This document shows positions 31,401 to 39,061 of a stretch of DNA of 64,000 nt, in pieces. The notes below the pieces were generated by a model. It was not told the DNA's origin, did not search any database, and saw nothing but the letters and a program-made list of their open reading frames with translations. Position numbers and translations under genes: made by a program. The stretch covers positions 930,001 to 994,000 of the forward strand of contig NC_026743.1 in NCBI RefSeq assembly GCF_000210295.1. The letters run 5' to 3'. Position 1 is the first letter of the stretch. Every line of letters starts with the position of its first letter. This stretch comes from Trypanosoma brucei gambiense DAL972. Taxonomy: Eukaryota; Euglenozoa; Kinetoplastea; Trypanosomatida; Trypanosomatidae.

Positions 31401-31863
31401 GTGTACAACGACGATTATGCACTACCGAATACCACGAGTTACCATCGCCTGCCTGCGTCTTTTGAGATCCCTTCGTTGGAGAACTAAGTGCAGTTGCACC
31501 CTTGGCTCCCGATGCCCCGGCCGCTTTTCCACCTTTGGGTTTCCCACCTTTTGCTGGAGCAGCCCCAATGGCGGTTGCCGGAACATTTGTCCCCCTTTTT
31601 GCACTCATATACTTCATGAATGCTGCTTGCACTTCTGCCACGACGCCATTTTGATCAAAGTCATCAGTTTCCTGCTCATCTAATACAACCCGCGACGACC
31701 TTGTGGCTACACTGTCAGCGTCACTGCTGTCCCTTGGCGGAGTAAAATGACAGGCAGCCTTTGAAAGAATGAAACCGATGTACCTGATATCCGCCGCGTC
31801 GCCGTCACTGCACACGAGGATAAGGCGGCAGCGCCGTTGCTTCTGTGCTTCCGCCTGTGACAT
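25423..31863 (-). CDS. SPAG17: SPAG17/PF6 homologue, axonemal central-pair (C1a) protein
   Basis: A 2146-codon frame with ATG at 31863, close to the length of human SPAG17 (2223 aa). PF6/SPAG17 is a large scaffold of the C1a projection of the central pair and is needed for normal flagellar beating. Visible family features: an N-terminal segment (residues about 12-40, CRLILVCSDGDAADIRYIGF) comparable to the 'YIIVVGF..PQLLAIM' strand in animal SPAG17; a Lys/Gly/Ala-rich linker at about 105-125; and a series of 'DG/GD-x-V' beta-motifs in the C-terminal half. The latter include YFTAAFDDGVVLTCS, GTTQMLYPDGMIVTGYPV (about 1330-1350) and ILHESGVVIVEP (about 1650), which mirror 'GSTQILFADGAVS' and 'ATLENGICLS' in the family. 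These recur in the same order. A CT-rich tract and an AG at 31881-31882 would give a 17-nt leader. The family call is by recognition of motifs and length. Confidence 0.78.
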   Translation of the reverse strand: MSQAEAQKQRRCRLILVCSDGDAADIRYIGFILSKAACHFTPPRDSSDADSVATRSSRVVLDEQETDDFDQNGVVAEVQAAFMKYMSAKRGTNVPATAIGAAPAKGGKPKGGKAAGASGAKGATALSSPTKGSQKTQAGDGNSWYSVVHNRRCTRPLVIVHHIPSFDRPEEDAVLAAALPRNPNPADAVATIQKALCTIVDEMEGRTAPVSRRVSRARSVSLRGDASEGLKEAPRVATPVPLTRMEAHAKEMSILPVVVPIRDPRVLAFLLGHGCDTPPKRLDIRLVVNFVDAPTSPGGTAQVAGVSCTPSSQRQRTTPSSKRQPGRDAAAGQTASGSKEGDVNTVAPSGSSFAGVIEQCARLGLATTITDTDAALHAYTALCMREIVENRGDDKSSVIRRCLDSVLPTVFNVVSNMTYYTRCMSTKATYQCPNLPLPLPQEEAATFPPPSGGSVERGRPHFCEDAPRSVCPGCEPSFPFRDWSHYLQGRKVCDQWTCVSALHALAAQVTVSLARRQTPKYVRPVPQEELTPVHEVHSTPHSETVSTGKELSGTHSLLPQSIYCYAEKEPILSAAFPRHEGIDDEPLNEQIEAAVDAATKRHASESKLKDRKSPGRLRKQTQSPSPIPHSPSELASTQHEGSDPAVMLPLDHTMDRPFPQPTQNDVRCLTREFVQKGLGVFKQDNPITMTLSLPNGGRSYSSMRAQELLEEPMNGLVLNMAEEGVDLRLLERVEKLFSCTDRTSGVTFDKIREAAEAAALRAPFVDEKLQRSVERSLTPRERTHVLQCFFLEMIAAAIGVSDKVVNADFPEGRQSNSVSITALTPSLHEGFYPNARPLEENISKRAAIRCLNDFSSRFGEHLCRLVRCVVPDPLESIYGNLAMFRSVGAENTRVRDKVVAVMAGGVVTPIQRQSIRVWCHYISGVPSLDQFNELLSSESVCLGTTLTLPTLSSAPTDIAKTFGATQCFGGDLGDAIRVQLLRDLRNSPQFIIPQHEEVVRGRGVWRSEGDIQTALEGRHTLYPHDNSIIEVITTDRSRICRYVRASEIICTLHYYIAPPPRAAPSSSPAVTNATSTSAQTAGEAVDGDFSACSSAPPSSRRKEEELMYFTAAFDDGVVLTCSARPRYRLQYANSTINSDKDGAYGSGFTPRDALNGRGRLQSRKSIGPFSGRVRGGLPGSAQGPTQALKRRLSRRPRSRSRGEDDGSNSGKNAQEGMTRTFPVDDSGSILLWPAVKDPKHPHETAVQLPVQHGVPAVAITVSAGGVSVHNEEHEGILWLSRHDSMRHPVPELVRCAHCVGEEVVLQRSMEVEVRRALIEDSGIVCRYFHSGTTQMLYPDGMIVTGYPVAPVGGVSSTQEDGAQPVVETVLTPEGLCYVREVGLEETGSLHPVPSGNVESCMTYDRCNHCHTMSRADGLIVVTYNKYFPHKTKKEGNAASLGAGKTDQKHGCGGGFDEMVLARVALHVDGTCITSLLGGLLHGADEHLPVPLAPLLEDAAAVQSSCDADVQYCVEGPFFPRVFLCAPLYKPVDNQASRASRAEVSFGVGDNPKVSSQLNDKDASHDGNNNRGLLSPLSQGAEENANSSYVASFARDPAPTNDPKPYDRFYVLFGDGTVLRRRVIYRGMRGTVTPFLETLFTRRSETSVRILHESGVVIVEPAEAGLRNRSSVMSMAVGEGFPVFDVALGGLRLVDGRQHLTEVKHLYSSGPVQSSIRGYTLEHLLRQLVLPMYTPHKVTKARWQAMRREEIEAEEEDRRNRISGKCPPLTNRLREIAEEFVIANNLLSMSLLKSAAQESKRCSEPPSASDAKLPGSATPIWGQRTQHDNLLKNAANVQPRERPQLVDVFDAQSYFPQDSSPPTVIAPLFFSEMQDGRVVQYLQLRDVNDFIRERASGVTPVFLSLSTCTGEPGVQQMTFLRLAENKEMIDADEPSVNKMSLHRSPYNWGTSHAVTASSLAAECGLTDARTGAAGNVMMLGSKLGEAVNQQRNLALFSGGISLFPTSRWLPVVLQPPRRFLKHCRHSMKDTGKVNFKADSAFSGDRIGGGANVIDAPAGSHNLTVGDSPIEQLRMFFKFSDVAGVVQQLLLLEVSRRQRQLASLVQYSKAAGTTCGFGGTLVDDPLCEGSERPTADETASFNGTAPVE

Positions 31864-32806
31864 TGCTGTATGCAGGCGACCTTGTGCAAAGAAAAAACAG
31901 CGGCACAGGTGGTGACCAAACTACAGGGACCCAAGGGTTGTGATTTTCTTCCCCTTTCCAAATATGTTTGTACGGGGTTTATCACTCTTAATGTTTATGT
32001 TGTCCCGTATTTCCCCTTTGCTCGCACTCCCTTAACAGGAACTAATGACTAATTTTTTTTTTTTTGATCTTGTTACCTGTTTCCCGTTCACCAAACACCT
32101 CACCCTTTACAGTCTCCCCCAACCAATACTTTGTGAAAACTTTACGCGACCAGGGGAGAAAAGCCCCTTGTGGGAAAGGCACTGCGATAACAAAAAACAG
32201 AAGAAACAAAGAAAACAGAAGAGACAAAGGAAGAAAAAAAATAATGTGCCTAACCAGCGGATAAACGATTATTGAAGATATCCCAACTATCCAAGAACAG
32301 GCTCACATACACGTTGATTATTACTTTTTTAAGAATTAAAAATAAATAAAAACACATATATGCACCAAAGAAAATGGAACAGATAGGCAAAAGCACATTA
32401 AGATGAACGTTGGAAACAAGGTGCAAAACCACACATCGATCCCTAAAGGCGAAGAGGATGTAAGACCAGCCAACCTTATCCCCTGTATTGTACGTGAAGC
32501 ACGGCCTCTGGCGAACTAAAACGGCGAGAAAAAACTGAGCGGCCCACGAGAGTGTTGTCAGAAACATGCTGTTCGTCGCTTGGCGTCTGATGACGTCGAA
32601 CGAAGCATATTGTTCAAGGTTCCTAGGATGCCAGAAGCTCCTTGAAGTAACGCACTGCATCACATTTTTCAAACAAAACACCCGTCTCCTCCCGCAGGTG
32701 GCGGTTCCATTCCGAAGTTCATAATCACACTTGGGTACATTCATCCGAGTCCCCACCCTCCACAATTCCCTCCCCCTTGCGATAGCATACACCGGCTTCA
32801 GCACCA
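31864..32806. other. intergenic region: SPAG17 leader and eL20 3' UTR
   Basis: No supported gene. A 185-codon open frame follows directly on the eL20 stop in another frame but begins with GTG and shows no family features. AT-rich stretches and homopolymers lie at 32050-32070 and 32320-32360. Confidence 0.6.
31881..31882 (-). promoter_or_regulatory. predicted spliced-leader acceptor AG for SPAG17
   Basis: On the minus strand GCTGTTTTTTCTTTGCACAAG ends here. It is a compact polypyrimidine tract followed by the first AG, leaving 17 nt before the ATG at 31863. Prediction only. Confidence 0.5.
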
Positions 32807-33346
32807 CTATGCAACCACTGCCCGCTTCGAGTTCTTCTTCACAAATATGACACGGTCCTTGCGTGGCGCCTTCACACGGCGCTGCAGGAGCGGGAACGAC
32901 AGGTTGTGTGGGTGGAACTGCGCCACGTTCAGGCGGCGTACTTCGTGGTTCGGGATGCTCTTTACGCCAAGCACTTCAATGTTGTGATACCGCGCGCGGT
33001 GGCGTGAGGCGAGGTCATTATAAGCCTGACTTACAGCACCAGCTTTGCACACATCACGAAACTCCTTCACCATGTGCGTATAACCACAACGCTGGCTGTA
33101 ATATGCAATATCCACGCTGTAATTGCGGGCAGCCAGTTTGCGATCCTTCACCACCTTACAGGAGAGAACGTCGCCGTGTGTTGACTTCACCTTGTTTTTC
33201 TCACGCATCATGCGCCAGAAGCGGCTCTTTGCCACGACAAAGTTCGGTGCAAAAACCTCAAATTTGTATACGGTGGGTTGAGGATTCTTCTCCGAGGGCG
33301 TCTCCCGCCCAACCACGCAGTAGTGACGAAGATGCGGTCTGACCAT
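32807..33346 (-). CDS. RPL18A: 60S ribosomal protein eL20 (L18a)
   Basis: A complete 179-codon frame with ATG at 33346, matching the usual size of eL20 (about 176-180 aa). The protein begins MVRPHLRHYCVVGRETPSEK, has the family's ARSRFW-like segment as AKSRFWRMMREKNKVKST, and contains YSQRCGYTHMVKEFRDV. The C-terminal HNLSFPLLQRRVKAPRKD is equally typical. It is a strongly basic cytosolic large-subunit protein. An AG at 33381-33382 preceded by a T14 tract gives a predicted 34-nt leader, typical of trypanosome ribosomal protein mRNAs. Ribosomal protein genes in trypanosomes are often duplicated, but only one copy is present here. No anomalies. Confidence 0.96.
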   Translation of the reverse strand: MVRPHLRHYCVVGRETPSEKNPQPTVYKFEVFAPNFVVAKSRFWRMMREKNKVKSTHGDVLSCKVVKDRKLAARNYSVDIAYYSQRCGYTHMVKEFRDVCKAGAVSQAYNDLASRHRARYHNIEVLGVKSIPNHEVRRLNVAQFHPHNLSFPLLQRRVKAPRKDRVIFVKKNSKRAVVA

Positions 33347-33929
33347 TTGCGCTTGCTACTATCGAAGTTCCTTTTTGGTTCTAGTGTTTGAACAGAGGTT
33401 TTTCAGTGAATTTTATAGCACGACGCGGCGGCAATGCGACCATTCACAATACCAACCATTGAGGTTTGACAGTTACATAAAAAAAAAAAAACGGCAAATA
33501 CGCAAAAAGGAAGAGGTTTCGGTATGCGAATAACAGTAATTATAGTCATCCTGGTGAGTGCATCATCGAAGAAGTGGGAGGATGGCCCACAGTAACACTT
33601 TTTTTTATGTTAAGTTGAACGTTGTCTTGCCACTTGTTTTAAATTTTAGTGACAACATTGTACAGGACCAACCACTTTTCCCCTCCAAGGTTATTATATC
33701 CGTCGCTCTGTTCGGAAATCATGTGAATAAGTATAAAAATATAAAAATAATAACAAAAAATAAATAAAACGACACATAAACAATGGGCAGTCACCCAAAG
33801 AAGAAAAAAGAGGATAACGAATAAGGGCAATTGTGTCTGAAAAATGCAAATAAAAAGAAAATGAAAAGCAAACCATAACCTTTGCAAAAAAAAAAAACAA
33901 ACATAGATGTGTCCATTACAATTTCAACC
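33347..33929. other. intergenic region: eL20 leader and 3' UTR of the 636-aa gene
   Basis: It holds the eL20 polypyrimidine tract and acceptor described separately, then an A/T-rich 3' UTR (33720-33900) with A-runs. No gene was recognised. Confidence 0.65.
33381..33382 (-). promoter_or_regulatory. predicted spliced-leader acceptor AG for eL20
   Basis: On the minus strand a long oligo-T (about 33478-33493) is followed by AG-free sequence for roughly 95 nt until this first AG. That places the 5' end of the mRNA 34 nt before the ATG. Prediction only. Confidence 0.5.
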
Positions 33930-35840
33930 TCAGTCACTCATAGGAAATTGAGCGCACGCCGCGTCACGAAGGTACATCCACAGTGCTAAGGACATGATGT
34001 GTTCCTCCTCCTCCACATCAAACACGGAGCCAACACTGTCAGTAACATTGTACGATTGAACATGAAGCATGGATGCGGATTTTTCTCCATCTTCGGTGAT
34101 AGTCGTATTTTTCACATGAGAAGCCGGAGTATTATACGTCCCACGAAAAGGGAACCTCACACCGCTCTTTTGTTCAATTACTTCAACTATGGACGTGGCT
34201 ACGTGCGTAGAGAAGGTAGCGAGTGACTTGGCTTCACTTTTACTCAAGGGGTCACGCATAACGCTGGTGGCACTGAGAAGGACAGCGAGAGAAGCATTCA
34301 TGGCTGCATCGTAAACTTTTACGTCTGCCGAGCCACTATCAGTTACGTGTGCAGTCAAAGAGCTCATCACGCGTTCGTCAGAATTATAAAATGTGTCAAC
34401 TACATCCAAGGAATGTGACAAACTCAAATATGCGTCCCGAACAACATGTGTTACGTGGATAGTGGCCACTCGTAGCACGTGCCACTGCAAATCTGGGGAC
34501 AACACTATCCGCTTAGCCACACCAGTTGCCACAGAAGCCGAAAAAAAACGATAGCTGCACCACAGTTCACCAACCCGCCGTAGTTCCGCGGCCGTGTGAG
34601 CATAACGAGGCGTTGTTTGCGGCACTGCTATTGAAAAGTCCCATTCTTTCCGACCGAGTTGAACCGTCGCCATGTGAACGCGCATGAACCACCAGTAGTA
34701 CGCGTACTGTCCTTGGTTATGCTGTAGAAGACCAAACTTCATTGTAGCACCGGTACACACGACTTCAGAGTAGAGGGGTTGTGTCCCTCCATTTTTCTCT
34801 ACACTTGTCCCTTTGATTTCCACGGCTTCAATCGGAGGAGTACTCTCTTTGAATTCATCAACTGCTCCCTGCTGCTCCTTTACAGTAACCAGGGGAAACA
34901 ACGGAGCACCTTCACAGAAAATTTTGTGAGAGACTGATGCACAGTGCTCAATGAAATCGGATGCTGTACCGAACCAACCGCCATTATGTATTGCTGGGAA
35001 AAAACAAGAAAGGGCTTCTTCATCCCCACACTTGATGGCACTCGTCGGGAATAATGAAGAAAGGGAAGCCACAGCAAAGCTACAAGTGGAAGTCGCACAA
35101 TTCGAGTCCATGGTGCTCTGATGTGATTGAGTTGAGCCAACAGACGGTGGTCCGAGGTTAAGGGTATGACGACCAAATATATCGTGCATGCGTGGGGGGA
35201 GCAAAGGCAGAGCGACATGAAACCGCTGATTTTGCACACAATCGGGTAAAAAGGAAGAAGACAGCTTGGGTTCCTTCGAACTCTCCCTCCCACGCACCTG
35301 ACGTGTTGGAGGAAATGAAGTCTTTTGGAATGGTAAACTCGCCTCCTCCGCCGTAGGACCGGACGCACGCACCCCTGCAGCCGCTGTTTCCCTGGCCAGA
35401 CTCATCTTACGGAGGAACGAAACAAAGTAGTCCCCGAATTTCCTTGCTTTAGATTTTCTCTGTTGTTCTGTTTTCCTATTCATAGCAACCGTCTTTTTCT
35501 TAGAATCTCCAACGTTCTTCGATCCGCGGGATGTGTCTCTGCCACCAACATGTGTACTTTTGACCACTGACGAAACACTCGTACTCCCTTTCGCTCCATC
35601 GGTATTTTTGTTTCTTTTTCCACACACCTTGCTTTTTACGGTTCGCTCACATTTATTCCCGACATGGACACGACGCCTTCTCTTAGTCGTTTTTGTACAT
35701 GATATCACGCATGCCATTTTATTCAGAGCAACTTTAACACTGTCTGCACGTTCCGCTCCACCTGCACAAGCCAGTTCCGCCACCTGCCGTGTGGAGGATG
35801 CCACTTCCTCCGAAAGATGGTGCCCCTTCACTTCTGTCAT
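33930..35840 (-). CDS. hypothetical protein, 636 aa
   Basis: The open frame extends to a GTG at 35849, but the first ATG is at 35840 (MTEVKGHHLSEEV...), giving 636 residues. I recognise no family. The first 150 residues are very basic and disordered-looking (KTTKRRRRVHVGNKC, KSKARKF), suggesting nuclear or nucleic-acid contact. The C-terminal half looks folded, with aromatic-rich beta-like sequence around residues 380-405 (YYWWFMRVHMATVQLGRKEW) and helical stretches after it. The C-terminus is acidic, then EHIMSLALWMYLRDAACAQF. There are no membrane segments. Its length without stops and its place in the gene array support it as a real gene. Confidence 0.75.
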   Translation of the reverse strand: MTEVKGHHLSEEVASSTRQVAELACAGGAERADSVKVALNKMACVISCTKTTKRRRRVHVGNKCERTVKSKVCGKRNKNTDGAKGSTSVSSVVKSTHVGGRDTSRGSKNVGDSKKKTVAMNRKTEQQRKSKARKFGDYFVSFLRKMSLARETAAAGVRASGPTAEEASLPFQKTSFPPTRQVRGRESSKEPKLSSSFLPDCVQNQRFHVALPLLPPRMHDIFGRHTLNLGPPSVGSTQSHQSTMDSNCATSTCSFAVASLSSLFPTSAIKCGDEEALSCFFPAIHNGGWFGTASDFIEHCASVSHKIFCEGAPLFPLVTVKEQQGAVDEFKESTPPIEAVEIKGTSVEKNGGTQPLYSEVVCTGATMKFGLLQHNQGQYAYYWWFMRVHMATVQLGRKEWDFSIAVPQTTPRYAHTAAELRRVGELWCSYRFFSASVATGVAKRIVLSPDLQWHVLRVATIHVTHVVRDAYLSLSHSLDVVDTFYNSDERVMSSLTAHVTDSGSADVKVYDAAMNASLAVLLSATSVMRDPLSKSEAKSLATFSTHVATSIVEVIEQKSGVRFPFRGTYNTPASHVKNTTITEDGEKSASMLHVQSYNVTDSVGSVFDVEEEEHIMSLALWMYLRDAACAQFPMSD

Positions 35841-36887
35841 GAAACGCACTTACTTTTCCTAATTTTTCTTACACTAAGAAAAGCAGTAGTCGGTAGCCCC
35901 ACAGGTTCTTACACCTACGTGTGTAAAGAAGGTAAAAAATAAAGGAAATAGTAATGATCCTCCTCTGCACTGGACATCGCCAGTAACTTCTCAGATTGTG
36001 TGGTAAGAAGAGATAAACAAAAGCAAAGGGGATAACGTGAGAACGACCAAATACGTCATGAAGTGAATGACGCGTACTAAATTCTGAAAAATTTGGCACA
36101 TCTCGAATGCACCTACCACCTGATCAGGTGTGGAACCACCACAGCGCAACTTTTCCCCCTCTCCTTATCTTCTGTTTCTCCCTGTCACATCCTCTGTATA
36201 TGGTACAGAACTGTAAATACGAGTACGACTACCCGCTACCTCAGTCGCACATCTTTGTCAGTATACAGTTAAATAATCCCCTATTAGGGGAATCTTCAAA
36301 GCAAACAAACAAACCAATGAACATCATCAGAAGTGCCGGGACACGAATGAGCAAAAGAAAGTTGGAGTCGGAGGAAAGTACAAGAACGATCGGCTCTTTG
36401 ACGGCTATTGGTGGCAAGTCGATGATTCAGCAAATAAACTGAAGTGAAAGCTGCGGTGGCATCAGGAAAGCGACAAGCCGCACCTCAGCGAAAGAGTATA
36501 AGAGAATGACACTGCGCTAAAGAGTAAAAAGAGCATACATTTATTGAGATACATACATATGTATATATCTATATATGCATAAAGAGGGAACGCCCAAGTG
36601 CTGAAGGGGAACTGGGGGAGGGACGATTAAAACATCGCGTTATGCCTTACACATCACCCAAGTCACAACAAAGGCACGCAAAAAAAAAAAAAACACTTCC
36701 TGCTCCCATCTCATAGCGACGGACTAAGAAATCAAACAGGGGAAGGAACAAACAACAATGTCATTAAACACAAGTTCCGCGTGAGAAGCGCTAATTACGC
36801 TTACCAAACTGCATCTGTTCCTTATCACTTTTTTTTCTTTTTGACTACACATATATCTTCAACCGACTACAGAGGACGGAGATGTTT
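35841..36887. other. intergenic region: leader of the 636-aa gene and VPS60 3' UTR
   Basis: No credible gene. A TA-rich patch lies at 36545-36580 (tatgtatatatc-like), A-runs at 36680-36693, and a purine-rich plus strand occurs near 36330-36520. The plus-strand 111-codon frame shows no family features. Confidence 0.6.
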
Positions 36888-37550
36888 TTACAGTCCCAAC
36901 TGTGTTTCCAGTTTATACGGATCAGGTGTTTCAGTTTCCTGCTGTTGCTGGGTGTTACTCATAAGGTCCGGTAACCTCCCACTAGGCATAGCAAGTGCGT
37001 CCGACAAATAACTCGAATCCGCTTCATTCCCTGATTGCATTGCGAGTGCCTCCAACTCGCCTAACATTTCATCCTCATCGATACTGTCAGGAATATCGTA
37101 GGAACGACCCATTGCTTCTTGAACGTACTGCGCATCCTCATAGAGGTTAAGCAGTTCATCCTGCAATTTCTCCACATCCGCTACAGACATTTTCTTGAAC
37201 TCCCGCTTCAGCGTCTTTGTCGCGTCCTTCATGGCATCCACCTGCAGTTTGGCATCCTTAACCGACTCGGTAGTAAACTGTAGTTGGTCAATGTTGAATT
37301 GCTGCTGCATTAAAACATCTTGCTGATTTTGGTACAGTCGCTTCTGCTGAAGTAGCTGTATGGCACGTTGCTTGTGCCGCTGCTGCGTGGCGCCTGTAGT
37401 CCGCTGGATGCACTCCTTTAGTTTGGCGAGTTCTGCATCTATTTTACTCACGCGCGCATCCACAGCGTCACAGCGGGCACTGATCTTGACACTCGCGTCC
37501 TCAAGTGTTGGTTTCTGTGTGTCCTTCTTCCGACCGAATAGACGGTTCAT
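36888..37550 (-). CDS. VPS60: ESCRT-III subunit VPS60/CHMP5 (Snf7 family)
   Basis: A 220-codon frame with ATG at 37550; human CHMP5 is 219 aa. The start MNRLFGRKKDTQKPTLEDA is almost that of CHMP5 (MNRLFGKAKPKAPPPSLTD). Further matches are SKIDAELAKLKECI, KQRAIQLLQQKRLYQNQQD, the FNIDQ segment, VDAMKDATKTLKREFKKM, and the acidic end EAMGRSYDIPDSIDEDEMLGELEAL followed by DSSYL. It is a coiled-coil Snf7 domain with a basic N-terminal half and an acidic C-terminal half. VPS60 works late in ESCRT-III on endosomes, binding the Vta1/LIP5 cofactor of Vps4. The 5' side is unusual: the only good splice-acceptor AG lies one nucleotide before the ATG (see finding). Confidence 0.95.
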   Translation of the reverse strand: MNRLFGRKKDTQKPTLEDASVKISARCDAVDARVSKIDAELAKLKECIQRTTGATQQRHKQRAIQLLQQKRLYQNQQDVLMQQQFNIDQLQFTTESVKDAKLQVDAMKDATKTLKREFKKMSVADVEKLQDELLNLYEDAQYVQEAMGRSYDIPDSIDEDEMLGELEALAMQSGNEADSSYLSDALAMPSGRLPDLMSNTQQQQETETPDPYKLETQLGL

Positions 37551-37551
37551 C

Positions 37552-37553
37552 CT
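37552..37553 (-). promoter_or_regulatory. predicted spliced-leader acceptor AG one base before the VPS60 ATG
   Basis: On the minus strand a pyrimidine-rich stretch, including (TTA)n(TTG)n at 37561-37590, is AG-free until GCGCAG, which abuts G-ATG. If used, the gene-encoded leader is a single nucleotide. Other acceptors further upstream cannot be excluded. Confidence 0.4.
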
Positions 37554-37560
37554 GCGCCGA

Positions 37561-37590
37561 CAACAACAACAACAATAATAATAATAATAA
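37561..37590. repeat. (CAA)n(TAA)n trinucleotide repeat upstream of VPS60
   Basis: Five CAA and five or more TAA units. On the coding strand these are TTA/TTG units and form much of the polypyrimidine-like tract before the VPS60 start. Confidence 0.85.
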
Positions 37591-39061
37591 AGGAGAAAGT
37601 CAGTCGCCTAACAATTAGCTCGCGCCTGAGGTATACAACTTAACCTGTTCTTCCGTTTCCTCACTCTCAACCCAGGTAAAAGTAGGAAACAAAGTGTCAG
37701 AACGGAACTACTTCCTAAAAATCGGTTTGATTGTCTTCCACTTTTAACCCATGGTTGAGAAGCAGCGAGAAGAAAAGTCACCTTCGAAGCGGACAAGGCA
37801 ACAGGTACTTCATGTGGGAGCATAAAGTCGCGCAAGAAGAGCGCAAAAAAAAAAAGAATTGAGACGCCTCCATTCTTGCTTTTCAAAGTGTAAGCGTGGG
37901 AAGCAGGCAAAACGAGGTAATGTGGACATTAGTATAATCTACACACGGAACCAAATTAAGTAAATTCCAACTCAGTAGGAACGAAAGCATGGGAGTAACA
38001 GGTGTATTATCCCGCTGATAAATGGAGCAGAAATAAACCCACTGTCCATTTGTTTAACGGAATATCACCAGGGGGACGGCATAACGACGGAAAGGCCCAC
38101 TAAAGAAAAGGTGGTACGGCCCAAAAACTGATCAGCTCGAATACCACATGAGGCAGAAGGATGCATGTCACCGTTCCCCTTTCAACTGATGGAAGAAGTT
38201 GTTGCTTTTTTTTAAATCTCTTCCACAGATAGAAGGAAAGAAAAATAGGGTTAAATAAACTGGAATCACCCAGCAACTGTACAGCTCCACACAAATGTGG
38301 CCTCCGCACTGCACACAGGCCGACCCACATATGCATGCGCCCAACCCTACACGTAAATACGAATAGGTGCAAGCGTATGTGAGAACATACAAAACGTTTA
38401 TCTGCGGTTTGAAAAAGGCACCACATGTTACGCTGAACAGAAAGAAATAAGTGAAGGCAGTAAAGGAAAAATGAAATAATTATTAGTGCGATGCGCAAGA
38501 AGTTCTAACTCTGAAACAAAGTGTCATTGCCATCTCATATTCACGACAACACAACAAAGAAAGAGGAATCTCACTTCTTTCACTTACTCCCGCAGAGAGG
38601 CGCACACATGCCATATTTGAAAGTTTATTTTACTTCCCTATCACTTCTTCCTCGTCACGTCCACTAACCGAAAGTGAAACCCACCCCCCGTGGCATTTTT
38701 TTGGTGTCAACTGTAACCTCACCTCAACCTCCGTCCCATCACCACCATTATCACCTTAAAAAACTAAATGCATATAATTAAAATATTTACAAAAAATCGA
38801 TATGAGATCCCCCCCCCCGGTGAACGTCTCGACAACAGTCGAAGAAGAAAAGGCACAACTTAGGACGAGGCGTAGCACCTACATCGGATACCTCTGAAAA
38901 TCAAAGCAATAATTCAAATATACACACAGTTCGCTCCACGACATACTTATTCTGTGGGTCACGCGATGCGACAACTTTCTATACATAAATATACAAGAAC
39001 GGGAGAGGGGAAATACAATGTAATAACATTCACAAGCAGCTTTAGGAAGCACAATATGGGG

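Larger units (their letters stand above)
37551..39061. other. intergenic region: VPS60 leader and 3' UTR of the CFAP337-like gene
   Basis: It starts with the trinucleotide repeat before VPS60. The remainder is AT-rich 3' UTR, with a C10 run near 38808-38818. Small minus-strand frames near 38100-38500 are cysteine- and aromatic-rich low-complexity translations with no family match. Confidence 0.6.

Noticed and set aside
32250..32807. 185-codon minus-strand frame directly after the eL20 stop
   Set aside because: It begins with GTG, lies in the 3' UTR of eL20, ends in low-complexity hydrophobic translation of AT-rich DNA and matches no family.
35841..35849. Upstream GTG start for the 636-aa gene (also TTG at 24825 and 45541, GTG at 56292)
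   Set aside because: Kinetoplastid nuclear genes start at ATG, so the first in-frame ATG was used for each.
36107..36442. 111-codon plus-strand frame in the 636-aa/VPS60 gap
   Set aside because: Opposite strand, no homology, no polypyrimidine-AG signal on the plus strand that would mark a gene start.
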